DNA of 64,000 nt. It comes from an uncultured Collinsella sp. GTDB taxonomy: Bacteria; Actinomycetota; Coriobacteriia; Coriobacteriales; Coriobacteriaceae. Made by a program: the position numbers and the translations under genes. The DNA lies in the NCBI GenBank assembly GCA_902470765.1, contig CABRHW010000008.1, forward strand, positions 29,726-93,725. Direction: 5' to 3'. This document shows, piece by piece, positions 16,229 through 23,472 of this stretch (position 1 is its first letter; the number at the start of each line of letters is the position of its first letter). The notes beneath the pieces were generated by a model that was not told the origin of the DNA, ran no database searches, and saw only the letters and a list, made by a program, of their open reading frames with translations.

Positions 16229-16948
16229 CTACGCTAACGTTACATTGTGCAACTCAAAGCGGTCGCCAACGTTGCGCGAGGTCGAATACTCAAAGGTGGC
16301 GCCGCTGTCCAAAAAGCCAATCTGGGTGAGCTCGAGCAGGGGAGAGCCAGGTTTGGTGTCCAGACGCTCGGCTTCTTCCTCGGTTGCTGCCACGGCTCGA
16401 ATGGTACGGTGAAAGCTCGAAATCTTCAGGCCACATTGCTCTCGGATGAAGCGGTAGAGCGATCCGTACAGGTCCTTCTTTTTCAGCCCCGGAATCAGCT
16501 CGAGGGGCATGTAGGTGTACTCGATAACGATGGGCTTCTCATCGGCCTGACGCACGCGCACGACGTGATAGGCAAAGTCATCCTCGGCAATTCCCAGCTG
16601 GGCTGCGATGTCCGCCGGTGGATTAACGATCGAGAAATCGTAGACCACCGAGGTCACCTTCTCCCCGCGGTGCTCATACGAAAAACCTTGGGCACGGTCG
16701 TTTTTGCCCTGGAAAAACGCCTGGCCGGGAAGTCCCGCCGTGTCCTTAACGTAGGTACCCGATCCGCGCCGGCTGGTAATAAGGCCTTCCTCGGTGATTT
16801 GTTCAATAGCTCGTTTGACGGTGATTTTGGAAACGCTATAGAGCTCGCAGAACTCAACGACGGTGGGAAGCTTGTCGCCCGGTTTAAGAGCGCCATCCTC
16901 AATACTTCGACGAATATCTGCAGCTATCGCCTCGTATTTGGGAATCAT
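16229..16948 (-). CDS. GntR/HutC-family regulator of the beta-glucoside cluster
   Basis: A 239-residue repressor-type protein. The N-terminal winged helix (about 1-70) has YEAIAADIRRSIEDGALKPGDKLPT and VSKITVKRAIEQITEEGLITSRRGSGTYV, the GntR pattern. The C-terminal UTRA domain (about 90-235) binds a phosphosugar in this family. ATG 16948 follows AAGGAGG. It is divergent from the GH1-PTS cluster, and three TTACTTTT-type boxes lie in the space between (16978-17066), which are probable binding sites. Closest functional analogues are regulators of beta-glucoside PTS operons; the inducer is inferred to be a phospho-beta-glucoside. Confidence 0.88.
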   Translation of the reverse strand: MIPKYEAIAADIRRSIEDGALKPGDKLPTVVEFCELYSVSKITVKRAIEQITEEGLITSRRGSGTYVKDTAGLPGQAFFQGKNDRAQGFSYEHRGEKVTSVVYDFSIVNPPADIAAQLGIAEDDFAYHVVRVRQADEKPIVIEYTYMPLELIPGLKKKDLYGSLYRFIREQCGLKISSFHRTIRAVAATEEEAERLDTKPGSPLLELTQIGFLDSGATFEYSTSRNVGDRFELHNVTLA

Positions 16949-16977
16949 GGAACCTCCTTTCCGACATATATGAAAAC

Positions 16978-17066
16978 AAAAGTAAGTATAACCCTCAACA
17001 GGGCACCCATATTACTTTTATCTAAGAAGTTCGAGAAAGAAAAAAGAAAGAGACGCTTTACTTTTA
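16978..17066. promoter_or_regulatory. Three TTACTTTT operator-like boxes
   Basis: AAAAGTAA (16978-16985), ATTACTTTT (17011-17019) and TTTACTTTT (17058-17066). The first and second face each other as an inverted pair. Likely sites for the adjacent GntR protein. Confidence 0.5.
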
Positions 17067-17129
17067 AAATTAGAGCGCTATAGTTTCAGCAACAAACGGA
17101 ATCCTGCCGCAGAACAGGATTGACTGTTT

Positions 17130-17215
17130 GGGGACGGTTTTGTTTTGGCAGGTTGGATATCGGTATGACCGGTGCGCGCCCGCGCCGGATAACCTGTCAA
17201 AGCAAACCCGTCTCC
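17130..17215. repeat. 86-bp foldback, GGGGACGG-GGCAGGTT family
   Basis: Arms 17130-17154 and 17191-17215 are reverse complements with 21 of 25 positions matching. The left arm, read in reverse, is nearly the same as 21069-21091 (AACCTGCCAAACAAACC then GTCCC). Confidence 0.6.
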
Positions 17216-17251
17216 AACCGGAAGCTCTAGAACACGAAAGCGAGGACTTTG

Positions 17252-18652
17252 ATGGCACAGTATCAGCTGCCCAACGACTTCTTCTTTGGCGCTGCTATGT
17301 CCGGCCCGCAGACTGAGGGTCAGTGGAACCAAGGCGGCAAGCTCGAGAACCTGTGGGACACCTGGTCCATCCAGGATCTGGGTTCGTTCTACAACTGCGT
17401 TGGCTCTTATGCCGGCAATGACTTTATGGCCAAGTACCAGGAGGACTTTCGCATTTTGAAGGACTTGGGCCTGGATACCTATCGCACTTCCATTCAGTGG
17501 AGCCGTCTGCTCGATGCCGACGGCAACCTTAATGAGGAGGGCGCTGCGTGGTATCACGAGCTGTTCCGCGCCTCTCGCGAGGCTGGTCTGGAGCCGTTCG
17601 TCAACCTGTACCACTTTGACATGCCCACCTACCTCTTTAACCGTGGCGGCTGGGAGAGCCGTGAGGTTGTCGAGGCTTACGCGCATTACGCCGACGTCGC
17701 CTTCCACGAGTTTGGCCAGGAGATTAAGTACTGGTTCACCTTTAACGAGCCCATCGTCGAGCCCGAGCAGCGCTATCAGGAGGGTGTGTGGTTCCCGCAA
17801 CTCCACGACTTCAACCGCGCTCGCACCGTGCAGTATCACATCTCGCTGGCACATGCGCTGGCCGTGGCCAACTATCGTAAGGCCTATGACGAGGGCGTTA
17901 TTCGCGCCGATGCCAAGATCGGCATGATCAACTGCTTTACTCCGGTCTACACCAAGGAGAACCCCAGCGAGGCAGACCTCGAGGCCGTGCGTATGACCAG
18001 CGGCATCAACAATCGCTGGTGGCTCGACCTTATTACCAAGGGCGAGCTTCCTGCCGACGTGCTCGACAGCCTGGCCGAGGGCGGCGTTAAGCTCCCGTTC
18101 CGTGCCGGCGACCAAGAGATTCTCAAGCAGGGTGTTGTCGACTGGCTCGGCTGCAACTACTACCACCCCACGCGCGTTCAGGCACCGGCGAGTAAGGTCG
18201 ACCAGTACGGCCTGCCGCATTTTGCCGACGAGTACGTATGGCCCGACGCCGTTATGAACGAGAGCCGCGGCTGGGAGATCTACCCGCAGGGCCTCTACGA
18301 CTTTGGCATGGACTGCGCTAAGAACTACCCCGATCTTGAGTGGTTCGTTTCCGAGAACGGTATCGGCATCATGGACGAATACAAGAACCGCGATGCCGAA
18401 GGAACCATCCAGGATGACTACCGAGTCGACTTTGTGCGCCAACACCTGGAGTGGGTTGCCAAGGCAATCTCCGAGGGCGCCAAATGCCGGGGCTATCACT
18501 ACTGGGCCGTCATCGATAACTGGTCTTGGGCCAATGCCTTTAAGAATCGCTATGGCTTTGTCGAGGTCGATCTCATGGACGGCTACAAGCGCCGCCTTAA
18601 GAAGTCGGCAGCCTGGCTCAAACAGGTCGCCACGACCCACGTGGTTGATTAG
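17252..18652 (+). CDS. GH1 glycosidase, probable 6-phospho-beta-glucosidase
   Basis: A 466-residue retaining glycosidase of family GH1. The acid/base glutamate is in YWFTFNEPIV and the nucleophile in WFVSENGIG, both intact. The N-terminal PNDFFFGAAMSGPQTEGQWNQGGK and the late YHYWAVIDNWSWANAFKNRYGFVEVD are GH1 landmarks. Being followed by a complete lactose/cellobiose-type PTS, it most likely splits a phosphorylated disaccharide into glucose-6-phosphate and a free sugar. Some family members prefer phospho-galactosides; sequence alone does not settle this. ATG 17252 has GAGGA just upstream. Likely controlled by the divergent GntR protein. Confidence 0.92.
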   Translation: MAQYQLPNDFFFGAAMSGPQTEGQWNQGGKLENLWDTWSIQDLGSFYNCVGSYAGNDFMAKYQEDFRILKDLGLDTYRTSIQWSRLLDADGNLNEEGAAWYHELFRASREAGLEPFVNLYHFDMPTYLFNRGGWESREVVEAYAHYADVAFHEFGQEIKYWFTFNEPIVEPEQRYQEGVWFPQLHDFNRARTVQYHISLAHALAVANYRKAYDEGVIRADAKIGMINCFTPVYTKENPSEADLEAVRMTSGINNRWWLDLITKGELPADVLDSLAEGGVKLPFRAGDQEILKQGVVDWLGCNYYHPTRVQAPASKVDQYGLPHFADEYVWPDAVMNESRGWEIYPQGLYDFGMDCAKNYPDLEWFVSENGIGIMDEYKNRDAEGTIQDDYRVDFVRQHLEWVAKAISEGAKCRGYHYWAVIDNWSWANAFKNRYGFVEVDLMDGYKRRLKKSAAWLKQVATTHVVD

Positions 18653-18772
18653 CGACCGGGCGAACGCCCAGACCGCGCGCCGCCGCGCGCAACACATGGC
18701 ACATCTGGTGGCAGAGGGCGACAGACCACCGTGCGCATAGGAAAAGGCCGGATTTGAAAGTTAGGAGCAATC

Positions 18773-20116
18773 ATGGCCAGTGACAACGGAAAGAGCTTCC
18801 TCGACAAGTTTGCCGAGGTCTCTGCGAAGGTGGGAAACCAGGTTCACCTGCGTTCCCTGCGTGACGCCTTCGCGACCATCACGCCGCTCTATATCCTTGC
18901 GGGTATCGCGGTTCTTATTAACAACGTCGTGTTCCCTCTGTTCCCGCTCGATGCGGCGGGCCTTGCCAACCTTCAGACGTGGGGCTCGGCAATTACGCTG
19001 GGCACCCTCAACGTCTCTGCCATTATCTTGGCCGGATTGATTGGCTATAGCCTCGCCAAGAACAAGCGTTTCGATAACCCGCTCGCTTGCGTGGTCGTCG
19101 CCATCTCTGCCTTCGTCATCATGATGCCGCAGCAGATCACCGCCTCGCTTGCCGCCACGAGCCCGCTGCTCACCGACAAGATCACCTCCGCCGAGGTCAC
19201 GGGCGCCCTTTCGACTGCCAACACCGGCACTAACGGTCTGTTCTCGGCCATTATCATCGCTCTGCTCTCCGTCTCGCTCTTCATCAAGATTTCTGGCGTC
19301 GAGAAGCTCAAGGTTAAGCTGGGCGAGGGCGTGCCTCCCGCGGTCTCCAACTCCTTCAACGTCATGATCCCGATGCTGCTCAACCTCGCAATCTTCGCTC
19401 TTGCCGCAGCCCTGCTCGCCGCGTGCGCCGGCACCGATCTGTGCGCCATCATCTCCACGTGCATCTCCAACCCGCTCAAGAACATCATGAACGCCGGTCC
19501 GTGGGCTGTTATCCTCATCTACACCCTTGCCAACCTGCTGTTCTGCGTCGGTATTCACCAGTCCACCATCTCTGGCGCTACCGTCGAGCCGATCCTGACC
19601 ATGCTTATCGTCGACAACATGGCTACCTTTGCCGCCGGTGGCACCATCCAGCCCGATCACTACATGAACATGCAGATCGTTAACAGCTTCGCCCTCATCG
19701 GCGGCTCGGGCTGCACCCTCATGCTTCTGCTCGACACGCTCCTGTTCTCCAAGAACAAGGCTTCCGAGACCGTTTCCAAGATGGCTATCCTGCCTGGTCT
19801 GTTCAACATCAACGAGCCGGTTATCTACGGTTACCCCATCGTGTACAACCTGCCGCTCATGATCCCGTTTGTTCTTCTTCCCGACCTGTTCATCGGCATC
19901 ACCTATGGCCTTACCTGCGCAGGCATCATCAGCCCCTGCATCGCCCAGGTGCCCTGGACCATGCCTCCCGTCATCAATGCCCTGCTCGCTACGGGCTTTG
20001 ACTGGCGCGCCGGCGTGTGGCAGGCTCTCGAGATTGTCATTGGCATGGCCGTCTACCTGCCCTTTATGAAGATTTCCGAGAAGGCAATCGCCAAGCAGGA
20101 GGCTCTCGCCGAGTAG
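18773..20116 (+). CDS. celB: PTS EIIC, lactose/cellobiose family
   Basis: A 447-residue integral membrane permease of the Lac/Cel PTS family. It starts ATG 18773 after AGGAG. About ten hydrophobic segments are visible, with the conserved block near 340-380 FNINEPVIYGYPIVYNLPLMIPF, in which the NEP motif helps bind the sugar. It transports a beta-glucoside such as cellobiose while EIIB donates the phosphate. The gene follows the GH1 gene by 120 bp and precedes EIIB by 160 bp, with a GC hairpin (20146-20176) between EIIC and EIIB that may tune relative expression. Confidence 0.93.
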   Translation: MASDNGKSFLDKFAEVSAKVGNQVHLRSLRDAFATITPLYILAGIAVLINNVVFPLFPLDAAGLANLQTWGSAITLGTLNVSAIILAGLIGYSLAKNKRFDNPLACVVVAISAFVIMMPQQITASLAATSPLLTDKITSAEVTGALSTANTGTNGLFSAIIIALLSVSLFIKISGVEKLKVKLGEGVPPAVSNSFNVMIPMLLNLAIFALAAALLAACAGTDLCAIISTCISNPLKNIMNAGPWAVILIYTLANLLFCVGIHQSTISGATVEPILTMLIVDNMATFAAGGTIQPDHYMNMQIVNSFALIGGSGCTLMLLLDTLLFSKNKASETVSKMAILPGLFNINEPVIYGYPIVYNLPLMIPFVLLPDLFIGITYGLTCAGIISPCIAQVPWTMPPVINALLATGFDWRAGVWQALEIVIGMAVYLPFMKISEKAIAKQEALAE

Positions 20117-20145
20117 AACGCCTAACGTTCGTCCCTTTCACCTTT

Positions 20146-20176
20146 GCGGGCGCCGGTACGCGGTGCCGGTGCCCGC
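20146..20176 (+). promoter_or_regulatory. Intercistronic hairpin between EIIC and EIIB
   Basis: GCGGGCGCCGG pairs with CCGGTGCCCGC (one mismatch). There is no T-run, so it is more likely an mRNA-processing or stability element than a terminator. Confidence 0.45.
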
Positions 20177-20276
20177 GGCTCTCTCCCTTGTGTAAAGATG
20201 CAGAGGGGTGGGCACAATAGCCGCAAGGAATACAACCAGTGTCGTCTGCGCGCCGCGCAGTTATAAGGAGGAAACC

Positions 20277-20579
20277 ATGAAGAAGATCATGCTCTGCTGC
20301 AATGCCGGTATGTCCACGAGCCTGCTGGTCCAGAAGATGCAGGCCGAGGTTGCGAACCGTGGTCTGGATATTGAGATCGAGGCTCGTCCCATGAACGAGG
20401 CCCACGATCACCTGGACGAGTGCGACATGTTGCTGCTTGGCCCGCAGATCGGCTACACCAAGGGTGACTTTGAGAAGGAGGCCGCTGGCCGCTTCCCGGT
20501 CGAGGTCATCAACATGGTCGACTACGGCCGCATGAACGCTGCCGGCATTATCGACCACTGCGTCAGCGTGATGGGATAG
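20277..20579 (+). CDS. celA: PTS EIIB, lactose/cellobiose family
   Basis: A 100-residue cytoplasmic phosphocarrier. The phosphocysteine loop is MLCCNAGMSTSLL, with C8 equivalent to the phosphorylated cysteine of ChbB. The rest follows the family: RGLDIEIEARPMNEA, DMLLLGPQIGY, and the ending VEVINMVDYGRMNAAGIID. ATG 20277 follows AAGGAGG at ideal spacing; the open frame extends upstream without support. It passes phosphate from EIIA to the sugar bound in EIIC. Confidence 0.95.
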   Translation: MKKIMLCCNAGMSTSLLVQKMQAEVANRGLDIEIEARPMNEAHDHLDECDMLLLGPQIGYTKGDFEKEAAGRFPVEVINMVDYGRMNAAGIIDHCVSVMG

Positions 20580-20588
20580 GTGCTCCGC

Positions 20589-20921
20589 ATGGAGGATATG
20601 AACGAACTGCAGATGACCTGCTTTGAGATCATCAGCTACGTCGGTACCGCCAAGAGCATGTACATCAATGCCGTGCAAAAGGCCAAGGAGGGCGATTTTG
20701 ACGCCGCCGAGGAGCTTATCAAGCAGGGCGACGAGGCCTATAACGGTGGCCACGATGTTCACATGGGGCTTCTGAAGAAGGAGGCCAACGGCGAGCGTAA
20801 CGGCGAGGCCCCGTTGATTCTGCTGCATGCCGAAGACCAGATGGCCGGTACCGAGACCATGCGCGTCATGGCGACGGAGCTCATCGAAATCCACAAGCAG
20901 CTGCAGGCACTTAAGGCCTAG
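20589..20921 (+). CDS. PTS EIIA, lactose/cellobiose family
   Basis: A 110-residue, all-helical trimeric phosphocarrier type. The phosphorylated histidine is H80 in LILLHAEDQM. The N-terminal helix ELQMTCFEIISYVGTAKSMYINAVQKAKEGDFDAAEELI is characteristic. Start choice: ATG 20589 is taken, with GGATAGG eight bases before it; ATG 20598 has its GGAGG too close and GTG 20580 has no site. It begins ten bases after the EIIB stop. HPr would phosphorylate it. A strong terminator follows. Confidence 0.93.
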   Translation: MEDMNELQMTCFEIISYVGTAKSMYINAVQKAKEGDFDAAEELIKQGDEAYNGGHDVHMGLLKKEANGERNGEAPLILLHAEDQMAGTETMRVMATELIEIHKQLQALKA

Positions 20922-20979
20922 TCGGCGTTATCGCCGCGAAGGACCGTGCGGTCCAACAGACAACATAGTCCCTTTGACG

Positions 20980-21017
20980 GGCGCCGGGAGTCTCCGCCTC
21001 CCGGCGCCTTTATTTTT
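20980..21017 (+). terminator. Terminator of the cellobiose-type PTS operon
   Basis: GGCGCCGGGAG-TCTCCGC-CTCCCGGCGCC is a perfect 11-bp stem followed by TTTATTTTT. Confidence 0.85.
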
Positions 21018-21068
21018 GGGGATGGTCTTGCGCGGCCTGTTAAGCAGCCATTTGCGTTTCCCCAGATA

Positions 21069-21106
21069 AAACCTGCCAAACAAACCTGTCCCTTTTTGGT
21101 AGGTTT
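21069..21106. repeat. AACCTGCC-GTCCC repeat (second copy of the 17130 family)
   Basis: AAACCTGCCAAA (21069-21080) is inverted at TTTGGTAGGTTT (21095-21106). The left part continues ACAAACCTGTCCC, matching the reverse of 17130-17154. Confidence 0.5.
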
Positions 21107-21161
21107 TTGTCTTGGGAGCGGTACCATACAGGCAATGTTTAAACGAGAAAGGTGGGCTCCC

Positions 21162-22115
21162 ATGGAACCTAAGCAGTACTACATCGGCATTGACGTCGGC
21201 GGCACTTCGGTTAAGGAGGGCCTGTTCGACGAGGACGGAAACCTGCTGGCCAAGGCCAGCGTGCCCACGCCTCCCATCGTTGACGCTGCGGGCTTTGCCG
21301 CGGTGACCGAGGCTATCGACCAGGTGGTCGCCAAGGCCCAGATTCCGCGCGCCTTTGTGGTGGGCATTGGCCTGGCCGTTCCGTGTCCCATCCCGGCGTC
21401 GGGCGATGCCAAGGTCAAGGCCAACATTGCCATTAACCTGCCCGAGCTGAGGATCGCCATTCAAAAGCACTGCCCCGACGCGGTCGTTAAGTACGAGAAC
21501 GATGCCAACGCCGCTGCCATGGGCGAGGCCTGGCTCGGTTCTGCCAAGGGCGTGCAGAACGTGGTGATGGTCACCATCGGTACCGGCGTGGGCGGCGGCG
21601 TTATCGTTAACGGCGATGTGGTATCGGGCGTTGTGGGCGCCGGCGGCGAGATTGGCCACATGTGCCTGAACCCGGCCGAGGAGCGTACCTGCGGCTGCGG
21701 TGGCCATGGCCACCTGGAGCAGTATTCCAGTGCCACCGGCGTGGTGAGCAACTACCTTGCCGAGTGCAAGAAGGCGGGCGTCGAGCCCATTGAGCTCACC
21801 GGCCCCTCCGATTCCAAGGACGTGTTCCAGGCCTGCCGCGAGGGTGACAGGCTCGCGCTGGCCGCGGCCGATACCATGGCCGACTATCTCGGTCGTGCCC
21901 TGGCGCTTATTGCCAACGTGGTCGACCCCGAGATGTTCCTGATCGGCGGTGGCGCGTCCGCTTCGGCCGATGTCTACCTCGACGCCGTTCGCGAGCATTT
22001 CCAGCGCTACGCGCTTTCCGCCTCGCGTGAGACGCCCATTAAGGTCGCTTCGCTCGGCAACGACGCCGGCATCATCGGCGCCGCCTACGTAGCTCTGCGC
22101 GCCGCCGGTAAATAG
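21162..22115 (+). CDS. ROK-family sugar kinase (glucokinase-like)
   Basis: A 317-residue kinase of the ROK family. ATP-binding DVGGTSVKEGLFDEDG lies at the N-terminus; catalytic Asp is in VKYENDANAAAMGE; the zinc-binding ROK motif is CGCGGHGHLEQYSS, preceded by GGEIGHM. It most likely phosphorylates the free glucose released by the GH1 enzyme. No DNA-binding domain is attached, so it is a kinase, not a ROK repressor. ATG 21162 has AAAGG nine bases upstream; the frame is open another 72 codons with no homology. It has its own start beyond the PTS terminator. Confidence 0.92.
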   Translation: MEPKQYYIGIDVGGTSVKEGLFDEDGNLLAKASVPTPPIVDAAGFAAVTEAIDQVVAKAQIPRAFVVGIGLAVPCPIPASGDAKVKANIAINLPELRIAIQKHCPDAVVKYENDANAAAMGEAWLGSAKGVQNVVMVTIGTGVGGGVIVNGDVVSGVVGAGGEIGHMCLNPAEERTCGCGGHGHLEQYSSATGVVSNYLAECKKAGVEPIELTGPSDSKDVFQACREGDRLALAAADTMADYLGRALALIANVVDPEMFLIGGGASASADVYLDAVREHFQRYALSASRETPIKVASLGNDAGIIGAAYVALRAAGK

Positions 22116-22117
22116 CT

Positions 22118-22148
22118 GGTGCAAGGGGGTCAGGTTACTTTGCACCAA
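22118..22148. repeat. GGTGCA-GGGGTCAGGTT repeat, copy 2
   Basis: GGTGCAA (22118-22124) is inverted at TTGCACC (22140-22146) around GGGGGTCAGGTTAC. Nearly identical to 11840-11872. Located just after the ROK kinase stop. Confidence 0.6.
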
Positions 22149-22281
22149 CACGGTGTAAAAGGGACAGCCTTGGCCCCCGTGCCTGCCCCAAAATATGCCG
22201 TGGCCCTTCCGTCTGCGAAGGCTCGGCATCGGCGTGCTACCATAGCTACGTCCAAGTACACATATCAAGTGGAGGAAACCC

Positions 22282-23205
22282 ATGGCAAACGTTCTTGTCT
22301 TTGGTCACCAGAACCCCGATAACGACGCCATCATGAGCACCGTCGTCCTGTCCCAGCTGCTCAACCAGGTTGAGTATGCCGGCAACACCTACGAGGCCTG
22401 CGCCCTTGGTCAGCTTCCGGCAGAGTCCGCCAAGCTGCTCGCCGACGCCGGCATCGCCGAGCCTCGCGTGATCGAGTCCGTCGAGGCCGGTCAGCTCGTC
22501 GTCCTCACCGACCACAACGAGTCTGCCCAGTCCGTCGCCGGCCTTAAGGACGCCACGGTCTTTGGTGTCGTCGACCATCACCGCATCGGCGACTTCGAGA
22601 CCGCCGGCCCGCTGCACTACATCTGCCTGCCCTGGGGCTCCAGCTGCACCATCGTCACCAAGCTCGCCGGCGTGCTCGGCGTTGAGCTTTCCGACGTCCA
22701 GGCCAAGCTGCTGCTCTCGGCCATGATGACCGATACGCTCATGCTCAAGAGCCCCACCACCACCGATGTCGACCGCGCCGTCGCCGCCAAGCTCGGCGAG
22801 CAGGTGGGCGTCGACCCGGTCAAGTTCGGCATGGAGGTCTTCCTTACCCGTCCGTCCGGCTCCTTCACCGCAGCCGAGATGGTCGGCAACGACATCAAGA
22901 TGTTCGAGCCCGCCGGCAAGAAGCTGCTCATCGGCCAGTACGAGACTGTCGACAAGAGCCGTGCGCTTGGCATGATTGACGAGATTCGCGAGGCCATGCG
23001 CGCCTACGCCGCCGAGAAGGGTGCCGACGGCATTGTTCTGTGCATCACCGACATTATGGAGGAGGGCTCGCAGGTCCTGCTCGAGGGCGAGACCGAGGCC
23101 GCTCAGAAGGGCCTGGGCATTGCCGACGAGCACGACGGCGTCTGGATGCCGGGTGTCCTCTCCCGTAAGAAGCAGGTCGCTGCCCCCATCATGGCCGCCT
23201 GCTAG
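22282..23205 (+). CDS. ppaC: Manganese-dependent inorganic pyrophosphatase, family II
   Basis: A 307-residue DHH-family enzyme that hydrolyses pyrophosphate from biosynthesis. Metal ligands sit in FGHQNPDNDAI, DHNE, the DHH motif VVDHHRIGDF and the middle MMTDTLMLKSPTTT. The C-terminal DHHA2 domain ends with the substrate motif SRKKQVAAPIM. The length matches B. subtilis PpaC (309). ATG 22282 follows GGAGGAAACCC. It stands alone between a repeat and a strong terminator. Confidence 0.96.
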   Translation: MANVLVFGHQNPDNDAIMSTVVLSQLLNQVEYAGNTYEACALGQLPAESAKLLADAGIAEPRVIESVEAGQLVVLTDHNESAQSVAGLKDATVFGVVDHHRIGDFETAGPLHYICLPWGSSCTIVTKLAGVLGVELSDVQAKLLLSAMMTDTLMLKSPTTTDVDRAVAAKLGEQVGVDPVKFGMEVFLTRPSGSFTAAEMVGNDIKMFEPAGKKLLIGQYETVDKSRALGMIDEIREAMRAYAAEKGADGIVLCITDIMEEGSQVLLEGETEAAQKGLGIADEHDGVWMPGVLSRKKQVAAPIMAAC

Positions 23206-23224
23206 GTTTAGTTGACCAAACGCC

Positions 23225-23264
23225 ACGACCGGATCGCGGACGCCCCGCGCTCCGGTCGTTTTTT
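23225..23264 (+). terminator. Terminator after ppaC
   Basis: CGACCGGA and TCCGGTCG with an inner GCG/CGC pair, followed by TTTTTT. Confidence 0.85.
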
Positions 23265-23289
23265 GTGCACGGCTCCGCGTCGTCTCTTG

Positions 23290-23439
23290 GACAGGTGTGC
23301 CCGTGTCGTTGGGCAAATAATGTTCAACCTGTGGTTCCGCTTTTCGGCCACGCCTGCGTGCTTGTCGTGCAGGGTAGGCTAGATGCAAGCGTAATACGTT
23401 AGAGCGCGGCGCCGCCACTTGGGCGGGCCGTGCTTTTTT
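23290..23439 (+). promoter_or_regulatory. Structured leader with terminator hairpin upstream of nhaA
   Basis: ACAGGT/ACCTGT enclose GCCC/GGGC; CCTGC/GCAGG follows; the last stem AGCGCGGC (23403-23410) with GCCGTGCT (23427-23434) is followed by TTTTTT and ends 33 bases before the nhaA ATG. This is the layout of a transcription-attenuating leader. It matches no riboswitch that I can name. Confidence 0.45.
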
Positions 23440-23472
23440 AAGACGGGAGCTTTCCCGCGAAAGGAGCCGCCC

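Larger units (their letters stand above)
16949..17251. other. Divergent control region between GntR and GH1 genes
   Basis: Holds three TTACTTTT boxes (16978-17066), a small hairpin AATCCTG/CAGGATT (17100-17121), and an 85-bp foldback repeat (17130-17215). The GH1 ribosome site (GAGGA at 17242-17246) ends it. Confidence 0.7.

Noticed and set aside
20928..22283. Long antisense frame over the ROK kinase
   Set aside because: The + strand ROK motifs are unambiguous; the antisense product is His/Gly/Ala low complexity.
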